Both the position numbers and the translations under genes were made by a program. From Bacteroidales bacterium (GTDB taxonomy: Bacteria > Bacteroidota > Bacteroidia > Bacteroidales > P3), in the NCBI GenBank assembly GCA_017545365.1, contig JAFWOP010000048.1:1-64000 (forward strand): DNA of 64,000 nucleotides. Reading direction: 5' to 3'. Below, in pieces: positions 1 through 7,018 of the stretch (its first letter is position 1; each line of letters opens with the position of its first letter). Below the pieces are notes generated by a model that made no database searches, was not told where the DNA came from, and saw nothing but the letters and a program-made list of their open reading frames with translations.

Positions 1-3000
1 CCAACAGTGTCACTACCATCGGGAGCAATGCATTTAGCTATTGCTCTAGCCTAGACTCCATCTCCATTCCTAACAGTGTCACCGTAATAAACAATGCTAC
101 TTTTTATCAGTGTACTAGTTTGACTTCCATCACCATCCCCAACAGCGTCACCACCATCGAGGGAAATGCCTTCAGTAATTGCTCTAGCCTGACATCCGTC
201 ACCATTCCCAGAGGAATTAGAAGCATATATAGCTATGCATTTTATAATTGCTCCAATCTCTCAACCGTGAACTTCAATGCTGATAGTTGTACGTATATGG
301 GATACCAATATGACGGGAGTGTGGGTTATGTGTTTGGGGGTTGCAATGTCAGTACCTTAAACATAGGTAGCCATGTTAAGATGATTCCTGATGGAGCTTT
401 CGGTGACTGCGAACACCTAAGTTCTATTATAATTTCAGATTCTGTAGAAACAATAGGGCATATATCATTCCAGAACTGCACTAGTCTTACTTCGATTACT
501 ATCCCTAGAAGAGTTAAAAGTATTGGATACAATGCATTCTATGGTTGCTCCAATCTCGCAACTGTGAACTTCAATGCCGACAGCTGCACAAATATGGGAT
601 ATGACAGTGTAAATAATAATGTTTATTATGTGTTTTTGGGTTGCAATGTCAGTACCATAAACATAGGCAGCCATGTTAAGATGATTCCTAATGGAGGGTT
701 CAGTGGCTGCACGCATTTAGGTTCTATTACTATTCCAGATTCTGTGGAATCAATAGGGCATAGATCGTTCTGGGGCTGCACGAGTCTTACTTCGGTTACT
801 ATTCCTAGAGGAATTAGAAGTATTGGAGATAATGCCTTCAATAATTGCAGTAACCTTACAACCGTAAACTTCAATGCCGACAGCTGCACCTATATGGGAT
901 TTCATACTGATACATATACTGCCTACAGGGTGTTTGGCAATTGTAGTGTTAGTACTATCAATATAGGAAATAATGTTAGGGTAATACCTTCTGCTGCATT
1001 TTGGGGGTGTAATCCACAAACCATTATTGTTCCTGACTCAGTGGAATCCATCGGAATCGCAGCATTCTATAATTGTAGTGGATTGGATTCTCTGAGTATT
1101 GGTAGTTCAGTGGATTCGATTGCTGACTATGCATTCTGTCATTGCACGAATTTGCAGAACATATCAGTGCGTAATAATAATCCTCCTAACATCAATACCA
1201 GTAGTGTGTTTGCAAATGTTCCCAGCAACTGTATGGTGACTGTTCCTTGCGGCAGGGATTCCGTATACAGTGCGAGCAACTGGGGGACTTGGTTCTCTAA
1301 TATTGCTACGGACTGTTCCGAACCGGGTAGCACATACTACGACTTCTACGCCATCGCACCGTCGGGCGACACGCTCTATTACATCATCCTCGACTCTAAC
1401 CGTGTGACGGTAGTGCATCCCTTTGCTTCCGACACTACGGAACAGGCCTGGTGGGACGATGCCGTGCAGCCTACCGGCTCGCTGACAATCCCTGCCACTG
1501 TTACACACAACGACATCACCTACACCGTGGTACGCATCAGTGAGCATGCCTTCTATAACTGCACCAACCTCACTTCCGTCACTATCCCCAACACGGTGGA
1601 CTCCATCGGCGAATGGGCGTTTGCCTATAGTACCAGTCTCGGCTCGGTGACACTCGGCAATGCCGTTACCACCATTGGCTACGGAGCCTTCTATGGCTGC
1701 ACGGGGCTCTCGCTGTTGGTTATCCCCGACTCGCTCACCACCATCGGAAGCCATGCCTTCTCCATTCCCGATTGCCATGTGTCGGCAGTGTCTATACCCA
1801 GCACCGTCACCACTATTGGCGACCATGCCTTCTCTGGCTGGGGCGACCTCACCACGCTTACTATCCCGCGTTCGGTGACCTATATCGGCGACTGGGCTTT
1901 TGCCGCTTGCACCAGCCTTGCTACGGTGAACTTCTATGCCGACAGTTGCACCTATATGGGCAGCACCACGGCTCCTGTCTTCGACGGCGACATCCATATC
2001 CAGACCCTCCATATCGGCAATACGGTCAAGACCATTCCGGCAAATGCCTTTTATGGCTGTAGCGGTATTGGTACGGTGACAATTCCCGCCTCGGTTTCCT
2101 CCATCGGCAGCCATGCCTTTGCGGGATGCACCGGGCTTACAAGCATCACTTCCAAACGTGCTATAGCTCCCGTGGCCGGTGCCAGTGCTTTTGACAACAT
2201 CCCGGCCTCAACCCCTGTGTATATCCCCTGCGGAAGCACCGCTTCATACGCTTCTCGCTGGAACCACTTCACTAACTTTATCGAGGTGATGGATGCCCAT
2301 GTATGGGTGCGTTCTTCGGATGCTGCAATGGGTACGGCAAGCGTGACGGTGCAGCCCACATGTGCCACTCCCTCCGCCACCATCGTGGCCACCCCCAATG
2401 CGGGCTACCTCTTCGCCCTATGGAGTGACGGTGACACTCTTAATCCACGTACACTGATGATTGATAGGGACACGGTGCTGACTGCCTTTTTCGTGCCGAT
2501 GCCTGATACTATAACTAATTACGACACCATTATAGTACATGACACATTAATGATTCATGACACCACTGTCGTCAACAATTATATCTATGACACGACCATT
2601 GTACATGACACCTCTTACGTGGAAGTATATATACAAGACACGACCATTGTACATGACACCTCTTTCATTGAAGTATATGTTCACGACACAACCTTTGTAC
2701 ATGACACTGCGTATGTTCATGACACCACCATTGTGAACGTATATATCCACGACACCATCATAGTGAATAATTATATCCATGACACCGCGTATGTACATGA
2801 CACAACGATTGTGAACAACTATATCCATGACACTGTGTATGTACATGACACAACGATTGTGGACAACTATATCCACGACACCGTCATAGTGGACAACTAC
2901 ATCTACGACACCATATACTTGGAACGGTACATATATGACACATTTTATGTCCACGACACAATATATATACAAGGCGAAGGCATAGAAGACGTGACACTGC

Positions 3001-3206
3001 TCAACGCCAAGATATACCAGCGCAATGGGCAGATAGTGGTAGAGGGTGCAGAGGGGTATCCTGTGTATCTCTACGATGTGGTGGGGCGGTTGCTGGCTAC
3101 CAAACGTGAGACGGCACAGGAGGTGCTGCTCGACGTGCCTGCCTCGGGTGCCTACCTCGTCAAGATAGGCGACGCTCCTGCTAGAAGGATTGTGGTGCGG
3201 CGATAA
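1..3206 (+). CDS. BspA-like leucine-rich-repeat surface protein with T9SS sorting domain (5' end missing)
   Basis: A large secreted repeat protein, probably displayed on the cell surface by the type IX secretion system. The frame is already open at base 3 and runs to TAA at 3204-3206, so the start and signal peptide lie before the window; about 1067 residues are visible. Order: a first block of LRR_5 (BspA) repeats to about base 1310, with units of the type LTSITIPNSVTTI; a short beta-rich insert at about 1338-1530; a second LRR block to about 2150; an InlB-B-repeat-like segment at about 2285-2495 ending in WSDGDTLNPRTL; a stalk of repeated HDT/YDT units at 2500-2965; and a CTD ending ARRIVVRR. 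Three copies of a higher-order unit of 99-100 residues, each four LRRs, are seen at about 190-1000. The first block is clearly more AT-rich than the second. The ligand is unknown; BspA relatives bind host proteins or other bacteria. Confidence 0.88.
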   Translation, partial: NSVTTIGSNAFSYCSSLDSISIPNSVTVINNATFYQCTSLTSITIPNSVTTIEGNAFSNCSSLTSVTIPRGIRSIYSYAFYNCSNLSTVNFNADSCTYMGYQYDGSVGYVFGGCNVSTLNIGSHVKMIPDGAFGDCEHLSSIIISDSVETIGHISFQNCTSLTSITIPRRVKSIGYNAFYGCSNLATVNFNADSCTNMGYDSVNNNVYYVFLGCNVSTINIGSHVKMIPNGGFSGCTHLGSITIPDSVESIGHRSFWGCTSLTSVTIPRGIRSIGDNAFNNCSNLTTVNFNADSCTYMGFHTDTYTAYRVFGNCSVSTINIGNNVRVIPSAAFWGCNPQTIIVPDSVESIGIAAFYNCSGLDSLSIGSSVDSIADYAFCHCTNLQNISVRNNNPPNINTSSVFANVPSNCMVTVPCGRDSVYSASNWGTWFSNIATDCSEPGSTYYDFYAIAPSGDTLYYIILDSNRVTVVHPFASDTTEQAWWDDAVQPTGSLTIPATVTHNDITYTVVRISEHAFYNCTNLTSVTIPNTVDSIGEWAFAYSTSLGSVTLGNAVTTIGYGAFYGCTGLSLLVIPDSLTTIGSHAFSIPDCHVSAVSIPSTVTTIGDHAFSGWGDLTTLTIPRSVTYIGDWAFAACTSLATVNFYADSCTYMGSTTAPVFDGDIHIQTLHIGNTVKTIPANAFYGCSGIGTVTIPASVSSIGSHAFAGCTGLTSITSKRAIAPVAGASAFDNIPASTPVYIPCGSTASYASRWNHFTNFIEVMDAHVWVRSSDAAMGTASVTVQPTCATPSATIVATPNAGYLFALWSDGDTLNPRTLMIDRDTVLTAFFVPMPDTITNYDTIIVHDTLMIHDTTVVNNYIYDTTIVHDTSYVEVYIQDTTIVHDTSFIEVYVHDTTFVHDTAYVHDTTIVNVYIHDTIIVNNYIHDTAYVHDTTIVNNYIHDTVYVHDTTIVDNYIHDTVIVDNYIYDTIYLERYIYDTFYVHDTIYIQGEGIEDVTLLNAKIYQRNGQIVVEGAEGYPVYLYDVVGRLLATKRETAQEVLLDVPASGAYLVKIGDAPARRIVVRR
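2500..2965 (+). repeat. In-frame repeat coding the HDT/YDT stalk
   Basis: Degenerate tandem repeat inside the LRR gene, built from units such as HDTTIVHDT and NNYIHDT. Twenty Asp-Thr pairs occur in about 150 residues, spaced mostly 6 or 10 residues apart. Seventeen of them match the Bacteroidota O-glycosylation sequon D-(S/T)-(A/I/L/M/T/V). The repeat separates the folded domains from the sorting domain. Confidence 0.85.
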
Positions 3207-3280
3207 CGTTTGAATTGATAACTAGAGCCCTGCTGGGCAACTCTCCCTTTCTACTCTTCGTATAAGAAGAGAACAAAATT

Positions 3281-3310
3281 CCCTGCCATTGAACATTATC
3301 GATGGCAGGG
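3281..3310. terminator. Hairpin between convergent genes
   Basis: A 9-bp stem (CCCTGCCAT at 3281-3289 with ATGGCAGGG at 3302-3310) around a 12-nt loop, between the stop codons of the LRR gene and the TOPRIM-like gene. On the minus strand the stem is followed by a T-rich stretch (AATTTTGTTCT), so it best fits termination of the minus-strand operon. Confidence 0.6.
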
Positions 3311-3340
3311 AATAAGTCTATTGGGATTCTTTCTGTTTAA

Positions 3341-4075
3341 TCACTTAAAGTAATCATACAAGAACAATGGATAGGCGGCCAAAATGGATACACAAGGGTT
3401 TTCAGTGAGCACATATTTTGACAATTGGGATTGGAATACTTGTAGTTGTGTTATAGCACTTTTGCTTGTTGGTATTTTGTTGTCTCCATGGCATATGTAG
3501 TTGGCTTTGCATACATTCTGTTCCTTTAAGAGATTCCAATTACTTATAGCCTCATCTTCTTTAACTTGCCCCCTTGCTTCGATGAAATTGTTGTTTGCAT
3601 AGGACGAGAATGATGATGTAATACTTTTGAAACCACCACACCTATCAATGTTAATAGTATAGGTATGAAAATCTTTATCAGGCAATTTTTTAGTGTATCG
3701 GAGTGCTTCTATCATGGGATAGTTCACATACAGTTTGCCATGTTCAGTTTCATTGTCAAAGAATGTGAGCATCTCGGCCAGCTCTGAGTTTAGTAACTCC
3801 AAGGATTTGCTCGAATGGGGGTCATAGTCAAAGAATAAATACACCTCAGAAAAATCGGACTCTCTATAATCAAGTAGTTTATGCTCACCGCGACGTACAT
3901 CGATATCTCGAAGAGCTTCAATTACATCCCAATTGTTTTCTCTAAGGATTTTGTACAGAACATGGAACGTGCCTTCAACAATAAAATACTCAATCACATC
4001 TTCTTTTAGAAAGAGACGACTGAGTGGTTGGAACCATTTGTTCTCTCTAGGACCCTCGTATATACAAAGTATCAT
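3341..4075 (-). CDS. TOPRIM-like putative nuclease, partner of AAA15 ATPase
   Basis: A 244-residue protein with no signal peptide, probably the effector of a two-gene phage-defence or abortive-infection pair. The pattern resembles a TOPRIM fold of the RloB/AbiLii/OLD type: an N-terminal strand with acidic residues (CIYEGPRE, Glu7 and Glu11), a DxD motif in LFFDYDPH (Asp83 and Asp85), and NYPMIEAL (Glu123), which sits where RloB-like proteins have a conserved N-x-x-F-E. The TOPRIM assignment rests on these motifs alone. Its start overlaps the stop of the ATPase gene (ATGA, 4072-4075), which implies coupled translation. The gene is AT-rich compared with the housekeeping genes, which suggests transfer. 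Alternatives are another DUF family paired with AAA15 ATPases or a non-nuclease partner. Confidence 0.6.
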   Translation of the reverse strand: MILCIYEGPRENKWFQPLSRLFLKEDVIEYFIVEGTFHVLYKILRENNWDVIEALRDIDVRRGEHKLLDYRESDFSEVYLFFDYDPHSSKSLELLNSELAEMLTFFDNETEHGKLYVNYPMIEALRYTKKLPDKDFHTYTINIDRCGGFKSITSSFSSYANNNFIEARGQVKEDEAISNWNLLKEQNVCKANYICHGDNKIPTSKSAITQLQVFQSQLSKYVLTENPCVSILAAYPLFLYDYFK

Positions 4076-5199
4076 ATGACAAATGCCCCCCCCCTATATA
4101 GTTTCTCAATATTGTGTGCAAAACGTAGTTCCTTCTCAGTGCAGTCTACCAAAGGTTTTATTTTTCCTCCATCAAGTAAGAAATGACAGTCAGGTCTGAG
4201 CAAGTCATTAGTCATTAAGTATGTGTTGTGGGAAGATAGAAATAGTTGGCAATTGGGCATTTGAAACAACTGCTGGCAGACGGCAAATGAGAGTTTAAAA
4301 TGATAAAACGCATCAAATTCATCTATAAAGATAAACGAAGCTTTAGCTGCACGCCTCATCCAAAAAAACAGGAGCTCCAAAGCTTTCGTACCAGTAGAGG
4401 CAATTTGAAAAAAAGGTATTCTCGCTGTAATTCCACTGTCTTCATACCTTGACATCAGCACAGGTCGTTCTGTTGGGTTTTGTTGATTATTTGAGTTTTC
4501 GAGATGAAACTGCTGCCCACTTACTTCTTCAAGAAAATGAGCAAAGTCACCAACAAGGTCGTTTTTAATAATATACTCCTCAATATTGTCGGTTGGCGTG
4601 TTATCGTAACCGATGAATTCTCTACAGTCCAAACATTGATACCACAGCATAGTGTCAACAAACGAACGAAGCCTTGCAAGAACGTGGTTCTCAGCTAATG
4701 GATAATTTGACCACAAATAGCTCAATAGTGACACCTGGCGTTCGCTTGCTAAGAAGTCTCGTTTTATTTGCTCCGCCATTGTGAATTCACCCGTGTACAA
4801 TCCATGCGTATCCCTTTTCAGATATAATTCGCCATTCACCCAAACAGCCTCTTCTACCAAAACAGCCTCATGGTTTTTTTTGTACTGATATTCAATTAAT
4901 TGATTGTCAAACCTAAATGTATATTCGAACTTAACTAATCCAAACGGATTGCCAGCGTAAGAAAAATTATTATAGTAGTCCCTTTTCCTTACCTTCTGAG
5001 AAAGGTGGTTGACTATATCAAAGATTGCGAGGCCAAAGTTAGATTTACCTGACCCATTAGGGCCGTAAATAATCCCATTTTTCACAATCCCATTTTTCAC
5101 AGCATAAGTATTAAAATCATAATGATTGGGATGGGACAAATCCAATTCAATTCGGTCTTTAAATCCTCTAAAATTCTGAACAGCAAATTTTAACAACAT
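4072..5199 (-). CDS. AAA15/RloA-like ATPase of putative defence cassette
   Basis: A 375-residue cytoplasmic ATPase of the AAA_15/AAA_21 (SMC-like, OLD/RloA/AbiL) group. The N-terminus MLLKFAVQNFRGF is the usual start of this family. Walker A is GPNGSGKS (residues 46-53), the signature-like region is ASTGTKALELLFFW, Walker B is FIFIDEFDAF, and the H-loop is LFLSSHNT. Proteins of this kind are the sensor or gate in two-gene defence systems such as AbiL and PARIS, where the ATPase holds back a toxic nuclease. It is the first gene of the pair and overlaps its partner by 4 bp. An exact 15-bp tandem duplication (5071-5100) repeats VKNGI just before Walker A. The AT-rich composition and repeat-rich surroundings suggest horizontal acquisition. 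Confidence 0.85.
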   Translation of the reverse strand: MLLKFAVQNFRGFKDRIELDLSHPNHYDFNTYAVKNGIVKNGIIYGPNGSGKSNFGLAIFDIVNHLSQKVRKRDYYNNFSYAGNPFGLVKFEYTFRFDNQLIEYQYKKNHEAVLVEEAVWVNGELYLKRDTHGLYTGEFTMAEQIKRDFLASERQVSLLSYLWSNYPLAENHVLARLRSFVDTMLWYQCLDCREFIGYDNTPTDNIEEYIIKNDLVGDFAHFLEEVSGQQFHLENSNNQQNPTERPVLMSRYEDSGITARIPFFQIASTGTKALELLFFWMRRAAKASFIFIDEFDAFYHFKLSFAVCQQLFQMPNCQLFLSSHNTYLMTNDLLRPDCHFLLDGGKIKPLVDCTEKELRFAHNIEKLYRGGAFVI

Positions 5200-5222
5200 G
5201 ATATTATAATTATATTATTATG

Positions 5223-5276
5223 CAAATATACTTATTTTTTTTGACATGCCGTATTTTTTTTACGGCATGTCAAAAA
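5223..5276 (-). promoter_or_regulatory. Promoter of the ATPase/TOPRIM-like operon with overlapping palindrome
   Basis: On the minus strand TATATTTG (5230-5223) matches the Bacteroidota -7 element, 24 bp before the ATPase ATG. Immediately upstream lies a perfect inverted repeat with 16-bp arms (5238-5253 and 5261-5276; core TGACATGCCGTA) and a 7-nt T loop. It covers the -33 region. It has T at its 5' side and A at its 3' side, so it is not a normal terminator and looks more like an operator. Confidence 0.6.
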
Positions 5277-5394
5277 CATAATAAATATGGCTCTTCCGAT
5301 AAATGCGTAGGTGAGACACAATAAAGAAGCTGGCATTTCGTATTGTAAATGCTAAAAAATAAGGCTCTAGTTTGATAAAAGACTGATTTTTTAA

Positions 5395-5490
5395 CAGCAT
5401 CGAAGATGCTGAATTTCAATAACCCCACACAAGGAACGCAGTGTGGGGTCAACGAAAACCCTACTACTCAGCGTCCCGGAGGGACGCGAC
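5395..5490 (+). repeat. Three-hairpin dispersed repeat, copy A
   Basis: Hairpin 1: CAGCATC/GATGCTG (5395-5401, 5405-5411). Hairpin 2: CCCCACAC/GTGTGGGG (5423-5430, 5441-5448). Hairpin 3: GCGTCCC-GGA-GGGACGC (5471-5487), followed by GACA. The order and the third hairpin match copies B and C. Stem sequences 1 and 2 differ from B but still pair, which suggests selection on structure. Confidence 0.7.
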
Positions 5491-5560
5491 AATTGGAAAG
5501 ATTGGAAAAAAATCAGTCATACTTTATACTAGAGCGAAAAATAAATATCAATGCTAGCTG

Positions 5561-5725
5561 ATGCCAACCGAGGGCTACACTATATGCCTCTACGATGTGG
5601 TCGGGCGGCTGCTTGCCACACGGCGTGATGCGACACAGGAGGTACTGCTCGACGTGCCTGCCTTGGGTGCCTATCTCGTGAAGATTGGCGACGCTCCGGC
5701 TAGGAGGATTGTGGTGAGGAGATAA
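5561..5725 (+). pseudogene. Stranded T9SS C-terminal sorting domain fragment
   Basis: A 54-codon frame ending in TAA at 5723 encodes CLYDVVGRLLATRR, then LLDVPALGAYLVKIGD, and ends ARRIVVRR. This is almost the same as the last 50 residues of the LRR protein ending at 3206. It has no signal peptide or upstream domains, so it is the 3' end of a duplicated or broken cargo gene. With the CTD of the LRR gene it forms direct repeats on either side of the ATPase/TOPRIM-like cassette. Confidence 0.85.
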
Positions 5726-5755
5726 AACTATCGAAGATTATTTCCCCCATTCAAT

Positions 5756-5800
5756 TATTTTATGCAATTTTGCAATCCGATTGCAAAATTGCATAAAATA
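5756..5800. repeat. 45-bp perfect palindrome (21-bp arms, 3-nt loop)
   Basis: Left arm 5756-5776 and right arm 5780-5800 are exact reverse complements; the core is ATGCAATTTTGCAAT. It lies 31 bp after the stop of the CTD fragment. There is no clear T tract after it, so termination is possible but not evident. Confidence 0.75.
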
Positions 5801-5825
5801 TTACTACTATATGATTATGGTGATT

Positions 5826-5935
5826 TCTATAAATCACCTCGAAGAGGTGTGACCATTAATAACACCGTACAAGCCGTAAGGCGCAGTGCGGTGATTGTCA
5901 AATCGTAGAGAAACTGCGTCCCGGAGGGACGCGAC
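5826..5935 (+). repeat. Three-hairpin dispersed repeat, copy B
   Basis: Hairpin 1: CACCTC-GAA-GAGGTG (5835-5849). Hairpin 2: CACCGTAC with GTGCGGTG (5863-5870, 5886-5893). Hairpin 3: GCGTCCC-GGA-GGGACGC (5916-5932), again followed by GACA. It closely matches copy D at 36.1 kb in hairpins 1 and 2. Confidence 0.75.
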
Positions 5936-6177
5936 ATGAATACAGCATTTATAGAACACGTCTTATATGATACGCAGGTATTTAGCATCTGCCACCTATA
6001 ATTCCACCTTCGAAACTGGTTTTGGTAGGATAACAGAGTTACTCAAATCCTGTCTTGTCCGCCGTGTTGTCATATACAACGGCACTCAGGAACGGCGCAA
6101 CGCTTCTATAGAAGTTCTGCACTACTCTAGTTTGCTTAACCCTGTTGTCTAAGAATTGATGCTTCTCTCTCATATTG

Positions 6178-6207
6178 TCCCGCCCTCGAGATTGCCCGAG
6201 GGCGGGA
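6178..6207. repeat. 11-bp-stem GC-rich hairpin
   Basis: TCCCGCCCTCG (6178-6188) pairs exactly with CGAGGGCGGGA (6197-6207) over an 8-nt loop. No clear T tract follows in either direction. Its position between repeat copies B and C suggests a REP-like structural element. Confidence 0.6.
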
Positions 6208-6228
6208 TGATATATTATGGTTGTATTG

Positions 6229-6343
6229 GTGTCGCGTCCCTAACGGGACGCATTCTGATACTTCAGATATTCACCGCACTGCACCTACAGCTTGTACGGT
6301 GTTATTCATATCTCACCCCTTTGGGATGATTGATAGAAGTTTC
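6229..6343 (-). repeat. Three-hairpin dispersed repeat, copy C (inverted)
   Basis: Read on the minus strand it has the same order as A and B. The GCGTCCC/GGGACGC stem is at 6234-6251, CACCGCAC/GTACGGTG is at 6272-6279 and 6294-6301, and a degraded first hairpin lies near 6313-6330. The end GGGACGCGACA is shared with A and B. Confidence 0.7.
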
Positions 6344-6395
6344 CTATAGTAGACTATGCGCCTCAATATCAGCGTTCATACTTTGGGGCGACGTG

Positions 6396-6419
6396 AAAGT
6401 ACACAAAGTTGTGTACTTT
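6396..6419. repeat. 11-bp inverted repeat
   Basis: AAAGTACACAA and TTGTGTACTTT are exact reverse complements separated by 2 bp. It lies about 70 bp beyond the stop codon of the small membrane-protein gene on the minus strand. It could be a terminator stem or a binding site; nothing further can be said. Confidence 0.45.
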
Positions 6420-6486
6420 GCTCTATGTGGTATAGTAAGATGTTGGCTTATTGATTGATGAAGTAGGGAGAGTCTATGTCCTATGC

Positions 6487-6768
6487 TTATCTCTTACCGT
6501 ATTTCTCTTTGAAATAGGTGTTCTCTTGTTTGCGGCGGCGGTTCCAGCGCACTTGCAGCCAGGCGGAGACAAGGGCTATGATGATGCTCAATGCGATGTC
6601 CAGCGGTATCTCCCACCACGTGAACGACTTGGTGAAGAAGATGCTGGCGACCCATTCGGCCACAGAAAGGATTATCAGGATGATTGAATATTCAATGAAA
6701 TAGTTCTTGAATACCTTTTCTTTGTCTTTTAATAGCAGTAGTTTGCCTTCTTCGATGTGACTGTCCAT
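6487..6768 (-). CDS. Small two-helix membrane protein
   Basis: A 93-residue protein of unknown function. I chose the ATG at 6768 (MDSHIEEGKLLL) because the in-frame extension further upstream runs antisense through the nadC promoter and reads like noise. The N-terminal third is charged. Two hydrophobic segments (about residues 25-45 and 53-72) follow, and the end is basic (RRRKQ, KEKYGKR), so the C-terminus should face the cytoplasm. I recognise no family. It is divergent from nadC. Confidence 0.6.
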   Translation of the reverse strand: MDSHIEEGKLLLLKDKEKVFKNYFIEYSIILIILSVAEWVASIFFTKSFTWWEIPLDIALSIIIALVSAWLQVRWNRRRKQENTYFKEKYGKR

Positions 6769-6960
6769 AGTGCTGTTTTTTTTGTGGTGAGGTGTATATG
6801 TATCAAAATAACGTGAGCAGGCTTTTCTTATTGTGTAAAAATGTGATAAAAACAGTGATAAAGGCTGTAGGTGGACGAAAAATGTGGGACTGTATTGATG
6901 ATGATTACTTGTTGCGAATGATTGATATACAGTAATTTCTGTTCTTTGTGAATGTTTTTG

Positions 6961-6992
6961 TTTGTATAATTGGGCGGAAAGTCGTATCTTTG
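6961..6992 (+). promoter_or_regulatory. Bacteroidota-type promoter of nadC
   Basis: TTTG (6961-6964) and TATCTTTG (6985-6992) are separated by 20 bp, a good match to the -33/-7 consensus. The nadC ATG follows 26 bp after the -7 box. This excludes an upstream start for nadC. Confidence 0.8.
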
Positions 6993-7018
6993 CAATTTCA
7001 AAAATAAAGTTGTTTGAC

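Larger units (their letters stand above)
5200..6486. other. Gene-free, repeat-rich stretch
   Basis: About 1.3 kb without a convincing intact gene. It holds the promoter and palindrome of the defence operon, three copies of a three-hairpin repeat (two direct, one inverted), a stranded CTD coding fragment, a 45-bp perfect palindrome, and two further strong hairpins. Short open frames here have no recognisable product. Composition is AT-rich except for the hairpin stems. Confidence 0.7.

Noticed and set aside
2500..2965. Possible CRISPR-like array from regular short repeats
   Set aside because: The repeats are degenerate, stay in one reading frame and encode HDT units inside a longer protein. 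There are no unique spacers.
5967..6152. A 61-codon frame between repeat copies
   Set aside because: No start signal, no recognisable product, and it lies between hairpin repeats; treated as noise.
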